DNA from: Bacteroidales bacterium
Lineage (GTDB): Bacteria > Bacteroidota > Bacteroidia > Bacteroidales > UBA1715
Length of the DNA stretch: 12,183 nucleotides
Assembly: GCA_017618935.1 (NCBI GenBank)
Contig: JAFZTG010000027.1
Location: 1-12,183, forward strand
Direction: 5' to 3'
Shown piece by piece: positions 1 to 7,743 of the stretch (its first letter is position 1; the number at the start of each line of letters is the position of its first letter). The notes under the pieces are model-generated. The model saw nothing but the letters and a program-made list of their open reading frames with translations. It ran no database searches and had not been told where the DNA came from. The translations under genes were made by a program, and so were the position numbers.

Positions 1-1590
1 AGCGACGCAGGCGTTACGTCAATAGATTGAACAGCAATTACATCTGCCTTAATCTCAACTGTAATAACCTTTGTAATGCGGTTAGCTGTCTCAACAATGA
101 TAGACGTTGTTCCTTCGCCAACACCCTCTATCAAACCATCTTCTGAAACTGTCGCTATAGTTTCATCTAAAGAAGACCAGGTCAAATCCTTATTTGTCGC
201 CGTTTCTGGTTCAAAATCAACAGTAACCTGTTGTTTATCCCCTATCGTCAATGTAACGTCTTCTATATTCAATACGATATTTGTTACTTCTATGTCAAAT
301 ATTTGAATCGTATAACTACCAGAGGCCTCACTGCCAACCGCCGTTGCCGTAATGGTAACATTTCCGCTCTTCAATGCCGTAACGACACCCTTATCGGAAA
401 CCGTTGCCTTGGTTTCATCCGATGACGACCATGTTATTCTCTTATCATCGGCATCATTAGGTGTAATTTCAGCCGTCAACGTCTGTTTTGCACCAACGTA
501 CATCATTTTGTCTTGTGAAGATACAGTAATATCGGTAATTTTCTTTTCCTCAACAGTCAGAACGCATTCTGCATACGAATTTGCATTTTGTCTTGCCGTT
601 GCACGAATTACCGTAGTACCATATTTCAAAGGAGTGATATGACCATCTTCTACCGTTGCAACAGTCTCATCTGTCGATGACCACACAATTTCTTCATCAC
701 AAGGATTGTCCGTCGTGATTTCAGCCGTCAACGTCAGTTTTGAAGAAAGATAGATTGTTTTTTCCATCTCACTAATTGCAACATCAACAGCCCCAGAATG
801 ACAATCTGAAGAAACATTTACCGTACACGTTGCCACAGTAACGCCATTACCTGTCGTAGTTGCTGTAATAGTAGCAGGGCCAACACCAGCAGCATTCACG
901 ATACCATTTGAAACCGTTGCTACATTATTATTTGACGATGTCCATGTTATATCATTGTTTTCGGTACATTCATCTTGTGGAGTAATGGTAGCAATCAATT
1001 GTTCGTGGTCGCCTACAACCAATGCCAAACTTGCCTGATTCAAACTCACGGTAATATCACCCGAACAATCTATTGACACATTTACTCTGCAAACCGCCGT
1101 CTTCACAGAGAAACCGTCGTTCACCGAGATAGTAATATCAGTATATCCTTTGTTTGACGATGCGGTTACCACACCAGTTTCAGAAACAGTTGCGATAGTC
1201 GGGTTAGAACTTGAATAAGAAACTGATTTCACACACGCATCTGATGGTGTCAATGTATAAGATAGCTGTGCAGTCTCGCCATAGAACAAATCTTTGGTTG
1301 CGCTGGTGCTAACCAAGGTAACAGCCGTAGGACAACCTGTAAGTGTTGCATCTATCGTTTTCGTATATCTGTTACCACTCTTATCTGTTACAACAACAGT
1401 AATGGTAACATCTTCTGTTCCGTAATCCAATTTGTTTGTCAATACACCGACACCGTTCACTTCAGCAGATTGAACATCGGAAACAGACCATTCGTAAGAT
1501 TCTATAGTTGCATTACTTGGAGCATATGATAGATAACTTGCCAAGTTTACTGTAGCATTTTGCGACACTATCACTTTTGATTGCGAGAAC
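1..1590 (-). repeat. Bacterial Ig-like (Big_2) repeat array of the giant protein
   Basis: From about residue 1962 to the window edge the protein is a string of roughly 85-90-residue Ig-like modules. They carry the Big_2 signature W-[ST]-S-[ST/N]-[DN]-x-x-x-A-T-V followed by G-x-V/I-T and a TI-x-[AV] strand. Six modules are visible, starting near residues 1962, 2042, 2132, 2220, 2309 and 2391, and a seventh begins at IDVTPAS at the edge. The first is a divergent copy. Copies 2-4 carry three regularly placed cysteines each; copies 5 and 6 have none. Such arrays normally act as stalks that hold a functional head away from the cell surface. An exact 18-bp DNA repeat (466-483 and 718-735) shows that neighbouring copies share recent ancestry or exchange. 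Confidence 0.88.
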
Positions 1591-4500
1591 GAAACTGACG
1601 TCAAATCAATTTTCAATTCTTCCACAACGAATGAAATAGAAACGACAGAACTTGCTCCCTCACTGTCAGTTGCACGAACCTTAACAATGTCAGAACCTAT
1701 CCATTCGCTATCTTTTGCACTTACAGCCAAAACGCCAGATGTAATTGTTACATCAAGATATTCCGATGGATTTACCAATTCGTAAATCAACGCCGATGAT
1801 GCCGTTGCATCGTCAGTCACGAAATTTGTCAAGCTGACATTGGTGAAAGAAGAACCTTGTTGAATTGTTTGTGCTGGAACATCAGCCCATATTGGAGCAG
1901 CATTGATTGTTACTTCCACATCACTACCAAAACGCAATTCATCAATCGTGATTGTTCCCGATGCTGAAGCTATAGAACCTTTGTCAAAATACAACTTCAT
2001 TCCATAGATTTCAGACGGATTTGCAGTTGCAAATTTGCCATTAAAGTCGAATGTATATGTAGAATATTCATGACCTGCAGAACATTGTTCCGCAGCAACA
2101 GATGTTGCAGTCGTATTACCGTTTGCATCAAACAACTCAACATACAAAGATGTAGCAACAGTCGTTTTCAATGTTACCGAAGCATACGGATACGAGCTCA
2201 AGTCTAAAATCTTATAATCCTCATCTACAAGATTATAGGTAATTGCATCCGACAATCCTGCGGAACGAGTATATGCAATCTGCATATCGCCACCATTGTA
2301 AGTCAAAGCATACAAATCCGACGCTTCACTCCACCCTTTCGCAGCTGGACGAATTACATAATCGGTGTAACCATCAACAACAGATGGAGTTACAACATAT
2401 TGAATCGCATATTCATTCACAGTACTCAAATCTTGAGAAATAACTCTCACGTATGCCGTTCCGTCAAGACTTGATGCCTGAGCCACTTCCAGATAAGCCG
2501 TTTCGTCCGATGCGACAGCCGAAACGGTAGGGATTGTTTCCGCTCCTGCCGGTAACGTCACGGTATAAGAGTGAACATCCTTGTCGAATGAAGGTGACAA
2601 AGTGCCAGAGTTCAAAGAAATTGACTCCAAATCGGCATTATCCGAGAGAGTCACCACATGTTGAGTGCCAGTTGCCACGGTCGGACCTATCACCAAATTA
2701 TCAAGATATAGAGCTTTTTTACGTTCCTTCTTACTATCTGCAGGAGCATACAAACCAATTCTTACAGCGACAATTGCCGATTTTGTAATGAAACTTGCCG
2801 CTCCAAAATTAACAGAATACGTTGATGCCGAACTATAATTGTCAACACCCACGGTAGAGCTCATATAATTTGAAACATTACCGTATGCGTCAACCAATGC
2901 CAAACTAAAATTCATATATTGGTTGCTAACCTTTACGCCATTGACAACAGTACCATCATTAGGAACAGTAATCGTCATTGACACATTTAAGGCTGACGTA
3001 CCATCTAACACGTATCCCGTAGGTAAATGATATTCCACATAGCCATATTCCGTATCAGTCTCTTTCTCATCAAGAGCTATTGCCAAATCGGTGTCGGTAA
3101 CTTGTTGTGGGAAACCGCTTGTTGTAGTATGCGCTGAAATAAGATGAACATCGTTGTTTGTTGATACATTCCCTATTCCGTTTGTGAAATCGTCAGACCA
3201 TTCTGTTACGACATTTTGCGACGAAGCGGCAGCCGAATATGTTATTTCATATTGTTTTGTGGAACCATTTTCTGCCGTAACCGTAATTACCGTTGCTTCA
3301 GAAATTGTTTCAGCATAATCTACAGAAACCATCGCATTCGGGTCAGAAGCAATTGCCGTAATATATGGCACGTATGTAGTATTCAGCATTGCAACATAAT
3401 TATATACCGACGGAGAGAATGCAGGTGAAAGTTCACCACCACCAAGTTCAAGTGTGGCAAGCGTAGCATCCGATGAAGCAGCGATTTTGAAACTTACCGT
3501 ATAGGTCTCACTATTATAACCATTTGCAGAAATTACCTTGATAATTGCTTGGTCACTTAAGGTCGCTGCCTGTGTAATAGTTACCGATGCACGTTCATGT
3601 ACGGTTGTAGCCGATATAGTCGGAACCGCCGTTGTACCAGCAGGAACAGCACATTCATAAGCCAGGATAGAAGTTGAAACAGAAGGAGTTATTTCGCCGT
3701 TTGACGTTGTCAACGTTTTTAAAGCCACACTCGAGTTCACAGATTGGTTTTTCTGTTTATATGTCGGTGACATTTCTTCCCAATTGTCCGCACCTTCTGG
3801 ATAGCGACCATAACTTACGTTTTCCGTCTGTGCCTCAAACGAAACATTGTCAATAACGACCAATTCACCAGCTGCAGTGATTTGGCTTAGCACTACGTCC
3901 TCACCTGTCGTTCCGTTCAGTGAGAAATCAAGGTGATTAGCTCCGAGTTCAGGTTTTCCGTCTGCCCAGAACGTAATCCATTTTCCTGCTTGAACAGTCG
4001 TCAATGCTGAATTTGTAGTCGGAATTCTATATCGCAATGAATAATCCAAAGAATCGCTGATAAACAAACCTCCAAGGTCAATTGCGGCATTTGTGCCATT
4101 GTAGAATTCAATGTAATCACTATATGCACCCGTTTCATCAGCAACAATAGAGGTATTTACAGCAAGTACCTCGTTGATTGTAATACCAGAAACAGTTTGT
4201 ACCGAAGCATTATTTGTATTCTTTGCATTTGGCGTCGGAGTCAATAGATAGCGGAATGTTGACGATTCATTCGGATAGCGTCCGAATGAAATATTTTCAC
4301 CTTGATTTGAGTATGAAACTTGGTCAATGATATAGTTTTCAGAACCACGCAACTGCACAATTGCGATATCGCCTTTCTCGGCAGGAAGTTTGAAATCAAC
4401 GTGGTTCGGATTGATGGCAATTTGCTTGTCGCACCAGAAGATATAATATCCACCCGCCTTTATCGTTGTTTTTGTCGGCTCCCCTTTCGGAATCATATAT

Positions 4501-7469
4501 TTGTTCAAGTTGTTCAAATCGTTTGTCACAAACAACCCACCCAAGTCAATATCGCTTGATGTCGTGTTGTAGATTTCGAACCAGTCGGCATACGAACCTG
4601 TTTCCTCACGGACAGTAGAACTGTTCTTCGACATAAACTCATTGATTACCAATCCATTAACATATGTATCAGAAACAATAGTATTTGTCGCATTCGGAGT
4701 TGTCTGTGTGAAAATAATCATATTTGACGTTCCGTCAGGATAGCGTCCGTAAGATACGTCGGTATTTTGTTGTGAGTAACGAATCTTGTTAAGTATCGTA
4801 ACTGCTCCTTGCGAATTCTTTTGAGACAAGATTATCACACCTTCGGAACGATCAAGTTTAAACGGCAAATGAAGCGGACCATCTTGATATTCTTTATCAG
4901 CCCAGAACAACAAATAACCATTTGCCGCAATAGTGGTCTTTTCTGCTTCTCCGTATGGAATTTGATATTTTGTAAGATTGGTGCTGTCGTCAGACAAATA
5001 TAAGCCAGCCATATCAACAGCCGAGTTACCGCCATTGTAGATTTCAATCCAATCTTCGTGTTTGTTGGCATCATTAACCAAATCGGTACTGTTTGACGTC
5101 AAGAACTCGTTGATATACAAATTACTTTCCGTAGAACGAGATTCAAACACGGCTTTGATAGTGTAATCACCTGTGATTGTCAACTTGTACTCCATGTCAG
5201 ACGATAGATTTTGTCCGTTACCCGTCTGCCAAGCGACAAATTTATAGCCATCCTTAGGAATTGCCGTCATACGGATCGGCGTACTCTTATATTGTGCACC
5301 GGAATATCCTGCCGTAACATTCAAACCGCATAATTGCACAGAACCTTGCGAAGACGTAAAGTTTACCGTCAATTTTGCAGTTCCCTTACTGCCATATCGA
5401 GAGTTCAAAAATCCTCTCATATTTGATACACGACTTTCGGCAAACGATCTAACGCTTGAAACACGGTAACCACTATTCGCAGCAGTTGTACTTCTATACC
5501 ATTTAGAGTCGCTGATGGAACGCTCGTTAGCAATCTTATCTTCTATACCATTGATAATATCCTTGCTTCGATTATACTCATACACCGTATTCAACATATA
5601 ATGAAAACGCTGGATGAATTCATTTTTGAAATCATCATTTTTCATCATATAGTCGAACAAAATCACAGGAGCATATTTTTTCTTATCATAGAAATTATTG
5701 AAAGGATCGGTGCTTGCTCCTCCACCCCACAAACCATAACCAAAATCTGTATCATACCATGGGAAACGGAATTTACCATTTTCGGTACGTGGTCGCCACA
5801 AACGCATATTGTTATCTGGCCAGTCAGTATTTTGACAGAAAAGTTGAGCAATATAATAGTTAATCATATTGTCAACATCCAGATAATGATTCTTTACATA
5901 TTCATATTTTTCGGCATCTTCCATTGAATTTACCTTCAAGTATGCCATCATTTCTTCATAACGAAGCGAATCACCATCGGCTGCGTTGAAACTATTCTTT
6001 TCCTTGTTAATCTTCAGCAAGTCGATATTTCCCTCGTCAACATAATCGTAATATCCTCCAAAATAATGTTTGTCGTAACGCTCACGCAAGTTGATGATAC
6101 TCCAATACTCACCATTCAGATACATTACAACAGGTTGATATGCTTGTGTTTCCAAATCGCATTGACCACGCACAATTGCCTGAGCAACCGCATCGCGGGC
6201 AAACATACCTTGTTCCCAGTCATTTCCCGAGTTTCTCAAGATAAACGACTCGTATGTAGGAAGTCCCTCATTTCCAAAAATAGGATATTCGATTTTCCCA
6301 TCTTCATATTTCTTTCTCATTATAATATTGAGCGACTTCAAATCGGAGTGACGGGAGATGGCACCCATAACCTTCGCTCCCGCATTAACACCAAACTGAC
6401 GATTTCCATTTCCATCGAAGTATTCCACATACACCTTGCGTTCCCAGTCATCATGGTTCCAGTTGGCTTTCACATCGCCGTCACCACCACGTTTTACACC
6501 GTTGGTTCCCTGGATATAAATACCACTGTCGGCACTGAAGAAACTCCCCTTGTCAACAGTAACGGAAACAATCGGCAACGAAGGACGCGACATATTAATA
6601 AAGTAGGTCTGACATGCCGTAACACTTGGCACATAATCAGGATGGAACACTTTTGCCTTGATTACAAAACCTTTTTCCACATCTCCCCAGTTATATACCG
6701 ACGGCTGTGACAAAATACCGTCACCACTGGACCATTGATAATGCTGAACTTGTGTTTTATTCTCTCGATTATAACCACTAATCAATGATTCGCTTGACTT
6801 CTTCTCCGCCTTGATGGCACCCGAATAAATCGGAGAATTTTCATTCGGTTCCGAACCGTCAGTAGTGTAACGAATCACTGCACCTTCCAAATTTGAGGAT
6901 AATGTGACATTTTGATCCTTGCTATAAAAACCTCCATTTATAGAAAAAGTCGGTTTTGGAGCAAGACCTTTCACCGTAGTTGAAACGTTTGATGCCCCCG
7001 GTGTCGGTCTTGAAAGAGCTGCCCACGCACCCGTGCCGTTAGCCAAACGCCCATAGGTGTAATCTGCCTCAATCGGTTTGATATTCACAGAATCCAAAAG
7101 CAACATCGAAGATGAATACATATATAATACGTCTCCTCCCGTCGACAACTTGAAATTGGTGTGCATAGCCTGCCCCGTCACATCCTCTCCGTCACAATAA
7201 ACCAAGAGGAATTTACCAGCACCAATTGATTGTCCCGTAGGCACCTGCCATTTACGTGGCTTGTCCTTATTATCGGTAAGATAATAACCGCTAATATCTA
7301 CTGCTGATGACGATGTGTTATACAACTCTATCCAGTCTTTATACTTAAAGAAATCTGGATCCATTTGTGTTTTAGAATTCGAGGTCTGAACCTCGTTGAA
7401 CTTTACCTGTCCATAACCCGAAGTCAAGATTCCGCAAAGGAATACGAACTGGAGAAGAACTCTTTTCAT
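1..7469 (-). CDS. Giant secreted CotH-kinase / lamin-tail / Ig-like surface protein, 3' end outside the window
   Basis: Reading the reverse complement from ATG at 7469 gives an open frame with no stop to position 1 (2489 codons plus two bases). Residues 1-21 are a Sec signal peptide ending SGYGQ. Approximate order after it: LTD 22-158; chitobiase-C/Fn3-like 165-288 (YTTDGSEP); CotH kinase 295-690; InlB-B-like repeat 695-775 (GYKFVAW, ending KAVFE); three LTDs 780-1236; two cadherin-like sandwiches 1240-1415; CBM-like domain 1424-1596; cadherin-like 1611-1693; CBM-like 1699-1852; cadherin-like 1853-1950; Big_2 array from about 1962. A weak GAAAGG (7481-7486) lies 11 bases before the start. Role inferred: exported surface adhesin or scaffold with a possible kinase activity. 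A T9SS sorting domain would be expected at the unseen C-terminus. It is divergent from the GH5 operon. Domain calls are by eye; the reading frame, signal peptide and LTD/CotH/Big_2 classes are the firmest parts. Confidence 0.9.
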   Translation of the reverse strand, partial: MKRVLLQFVFLCGILTSGYGQVKFNEVQTSNSKTQMDPDFFKYKDWIELYNTSSSAVDISGYYLTDNKDKPRKWQVPTGQSIGAGKFLLVYCDGEDVTGQAMHTNFKLSTGGDVLYMYSSSMLLLDSVNIKPIEADYTYGRLANGTGAWAALSRPTPGASNVSTTVKGLAPKPTFSINGGFYSKDQNVTLSSNLEGAVIRYTTDGSEPNENSPIYSGAIKAEKKSSESLISGYNRENKTQVQHYQWSSGDGILSQPSVYNWGDVEKGFVIKAKVFHPDYVPSVTACQTYFINMSRPSLPIVSVTVDKGSFFSADSGIYIQGTNGVKRGGDGDVKANWNHDDWERKVYVEYFDGNGNRQFGVNAGAKVMGAISRHSDLKSLNIIMRKKYEDGKIEYPIFGNEGLPTYESFILRNSGNDWEQGMFARDAVAQAIVRGQCDLETQAYQPVVMYLNGEYWSIINLRERYDKHYFGGYYDYVDEGNIDLLKINKEKNSFNAADGDSLRYEEMMAYLKVNSMEDAEKYEYVKNHYLDVDNMINYYIAQLFCQNTDWPDNNMRLWRPRTENGKFRFPWYDTDFGYGLWGGGASTDPFNNFYDKKKYAPVILFDYMMKNDDFKNEFIQRFHYMLNTVYEYNRSKDIINGIEDKIANERSISDSKWYRSTTAANSGYRVSSVRSFAESRVSNMRGFLNSRYGSKGTAKLTVNFTSSQGSVQLCGLNVTAGYSGAQYKSTPIRMTAIPKDGYKFVAWQTGNGQNLSSDMEYKLTITGDYTIKAVFESRSTESNLYINEFLTSNSTDLVNDANKHEDWIEIYNGGNSAVDMAGLYLSDDSTNLTKYQIPYGEAEKTTIAANGYLLFWADKEYQDGPLHLPFKLDRSEGVIILSQKNSQGAVTILNKIRYSQQNTDVSYGRYPDGTSNMIIFTQTTPNATNTIVSDTYVNGLVINEFMSKNSSTVREETGSYADWFEIYNTTSSDIDLGGLFVTNDLNNLNKYMIPKGEPTKTTIKAGGYYIFWCDKQIAINPNHVDFKLPAEKGDIAIVQLRGSENYIIDQVSYSNQGENISFGRYPNESSTFRYLLTPTPNAKNTNNASVQTVSGITINEVLAVNTSIVADETGAYSDYIEFYNGTNAAIDLGGLFISDSLDYSLRYRIPTTNSALTTVQAGKWITFWADGKPELGANHLDFSLNGTTGEDVVLSQITAAGELVVIDNVSFEAQTENVSYGRYPEGADNWEEMSPTYKQKNQSVNSSVALKTLTTSNGEITPSVSTSILAYECAVPAGTTAVPTISATTVHERASVTITQAATLSDQAIIKVISANGYNSETYTVSFKIAASSDATLATLELGGGELSPAFSPSVYNYVAMLNTTYVPYITAIASDPNAMVSVDYAETISEATVITVTAENGSTKQYEITYSAAASSQNVVTEWSDDFTNGIGNVSTNNDVHLISAHTTTSGFPQQVTDTDLAIALDEKETDTEYGYVEYHLPTGYVLDGTSALNVSMTITVPNDGTVVNGVKVSNQYMNFSLALVDAYGNVSNYMSSTVGVDNYSSASTYSVNFGAASFITKSAIVAVRIGLYAPADSKKERKKALYLDNLVIGPTVATGTQHVVTLSDNADLESISLNSGTLSPSFDKDVHSYTVTLPAGAETIPTVSAVASDETAYLEVAQASSLDGTAYVRVISQDLSTVNEYAIQYVVTPSVVDGYTDYVIRPAAKGWSEASDLYALTYNGGDMQIAYTRSAGLSDAITYNLVDEDYKILDLSSYPYASVTLKTTVATSLYVELFDANGNTTATSVAAEQCSAGHEYSTYTFDFNGKFATANPSEIYGMKLYFDKGSIASASGTITIDELRFGSDVEVTINAAPIWADVPAQTIQQGSSFTNVSLTNFVTDDATASSALIYELVNPSEYLDVTITSGVLAVSAKDSEWIGSDIVKVRATDSEGASSVVSISFVVEELKIDLTSVSFSQSKVIVSQNATVNLASYLSYAPSNATIESYEWSVSDVQSAEVNGVGVLTNKLDYGTEDVTITVVVTDKSGNRYTKTIDATLTGCPTAVTLVSTSATKDLFYGETAQLSYTLTPSDACVKSVSYSSSNPTIATVSETGVVTASSNKGYTDITISVNDGFSVKTAVCRVNVSIDCSGDITVSLNQASLALVVGDHEQLIATITPQDECTENNDITWTSSNNNVATVSNGIVNAAGVGPATITATTTGNGVTVATCTVNVSSDCHSGAVDVAISEMEKTIYLSSKLTLTAEITTDNPCDEEIVWSSTDETVATVEDGHITPLKYGTTVIRATARQNANSYAECVLTVEEKKITDITVSSQDKMMYVGAKQTLTAEITPNDADDKRITWSSSDETKATVSDKGVVTALKSGNVTITATAVGSEASGSYTIQIFDIEVTNIVLNIEDVTLTIGDKQQVTVDFEPETATNKDLTWSSLDETIATVSEDGLIEGVGEGTTSIIVETANRITKVITVEIKADVIAVQSIDVTPAS
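3762..5132 (-). repeat. Three tandem lamin-tail domains (LTD 2-4) of the giant protein
   Basis: Three consecutive protein repeats cover residues about 780-1236. Each opens with an INEF/INEV-type strand (YINEFL, VINEFM, TINEVL), has a DWIEIYN / DWFEIYN / DYIEFYN motif and a D-x-GGL/AGL-[YF] turn, and closes with a SYGRYP / SFGRYP / SYGRYP motif before a TPNA-type end or its degenerate form. The closing motif recurs at DNA positions near 4740, 4275 and 3801, a period of 465 and 474 bases (155 and 158 residues). A fourth, N-terminal LTD (residues 22-158) stands apart, ahead of the kinase domain. LTDs are Ig-fold domains of exported bacterial proteins and are thought to mediate binding; no ligand can be read from the sequence. 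Confidence 0.85.
5400..6587 (-). other. CotH-family protein kinase domain in the giant protein
   Basis: Residues about 295-690 resemble the CotH kinase-like family (PF08757). Visible landmarks are RNSGNDW at 412-418, YLNGEYW at 450-456 followed by NLRERYDKHY at 460-469, and WYDTDFGYG at 571-579. The last fits the family's acidic metal-binding segment, with D573 and D575 as the candidate ligands. The family is known from Bacillus CotH, an atypical kinase that phosphorylates spore-coat proteins. Related domains are widespread in non-sporulating bacteria, where substrates are mostly unknown. Here it follows a chitobiase-C-like domain, a pairing seen in other bacterial CotH proteins. The signal peptide implies it acts outside the cytoplasm. 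Activity is not proven by the motifs. Confidence 0.82.
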
Positions 7470-7575
7470 ATTATTATTAACCTTTCTTTTTAAGACATTT
7501 TTACCACTTAAAAACCCTATGTGCTTTTTCATTTTTTCAGAGAAAAAAGAATATACACTCTTAGATTTAAGTTCA

Positions 7576-7602
7576 CAAAACTACAAAAAACATTGGAACA
7601 AA
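7576..7602 (-). promoter_or_regulatory. Candidate Bacteroidota-type promoter for the giant surface-protein gene
   Basis: On the minus strand TAGTTTTG (7583 down to 7576) fits TAnnTTTG, and TTTG (7602 down to 7599) could be the -33 element. The gap of 15 bases is shorter than the usual one near 20, so the -33 assignment is weak. It would give an AT-rich leader of roughly 100 bases before the ATG at 7469. Confidence 0.4.
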
Positions 7603-7655
7603 CTTCATAAAAAATAGACAAAATCACTCAATTGAAAAAATAAAATTTTGTACGG

Positions 7656-7685
7656 TTTATTGTTCAAAAAATCTTTGTATATTTG
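7656..7685 (+). promoter_or_regulatory. Candidate Bacteroidota-type promoter for the GH5 operon
   Basis: TATATTTG at 7678-7685 matches the Bacteroidota -7 consensus TAnnTTTG exactly. Upstream, TTTA at 7656-7659 (18-base gap) or TTG at 7660-7662 (15-base gap) could serve as an imperfect -33 element; the known spacing is nearer 20. Transcription would begin roughly 50 bases before the ATG at 7744. No Shine-Dalgarno sequence is visible before that ATG, as is common in this phylum. Confidence 0.5.
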
Positions 7686-7743
7686 CTCAATTCTATGATA
7701 TTTTGAAAAAAAATGTAGTGAAAATTTAAAATCATTAAAAAAT

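Larger units (their letters stand above)
7470..7743. other. Divergent intergenic region between the giant gene and the GH5 operon
   Basis: This 274-bp non-coding stretch is very AT-rich and is the only intergenic space in the window. It must hold the promoters for both directions. It contains two small perfect inverted repeats: TTTTTAAG at 7487-7494 with CTTAAAAA at 7507-7514, and TTTTTTC at 7532-7538 with GAAAAAA at 7542-7548 (three-base loop). Both would lie in the untranslated leader of the minus-strand gene if the -7 element at 7576-7583 is used. They are A/T-dominated, so chance is a real alternative. No tRNA, riboswitch or convincing intrinsic terminator was seen. Confidence 0.8.

Noticed and set aside
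1..1590. Periodic DNA repeats that might suggest a CRISPR or tandem non-coding array
   Set aside because: The period of about 250-265 bases corresponds to protein Ig-like modules in one open frame; there are no short identical repeats with unique spacers.
6066..6710. A 214-codon plus-strand open frame
   Set aside because: It lies wholly antisense to the CotH/chitobiase-C region of the giant gene, shows no recognisable domain or start context, and reads as a shadow of the real coding frame.
6600..6977. Apparent insertion within the chitobiase-C-like domain of the giant protein
   Set aside because: The long segment between YTTDGSEP and the KAKVF strand looked novel, but CotH-associated copies of this domain commonly carry such a segment as I recall, so it is not reported as unusual.
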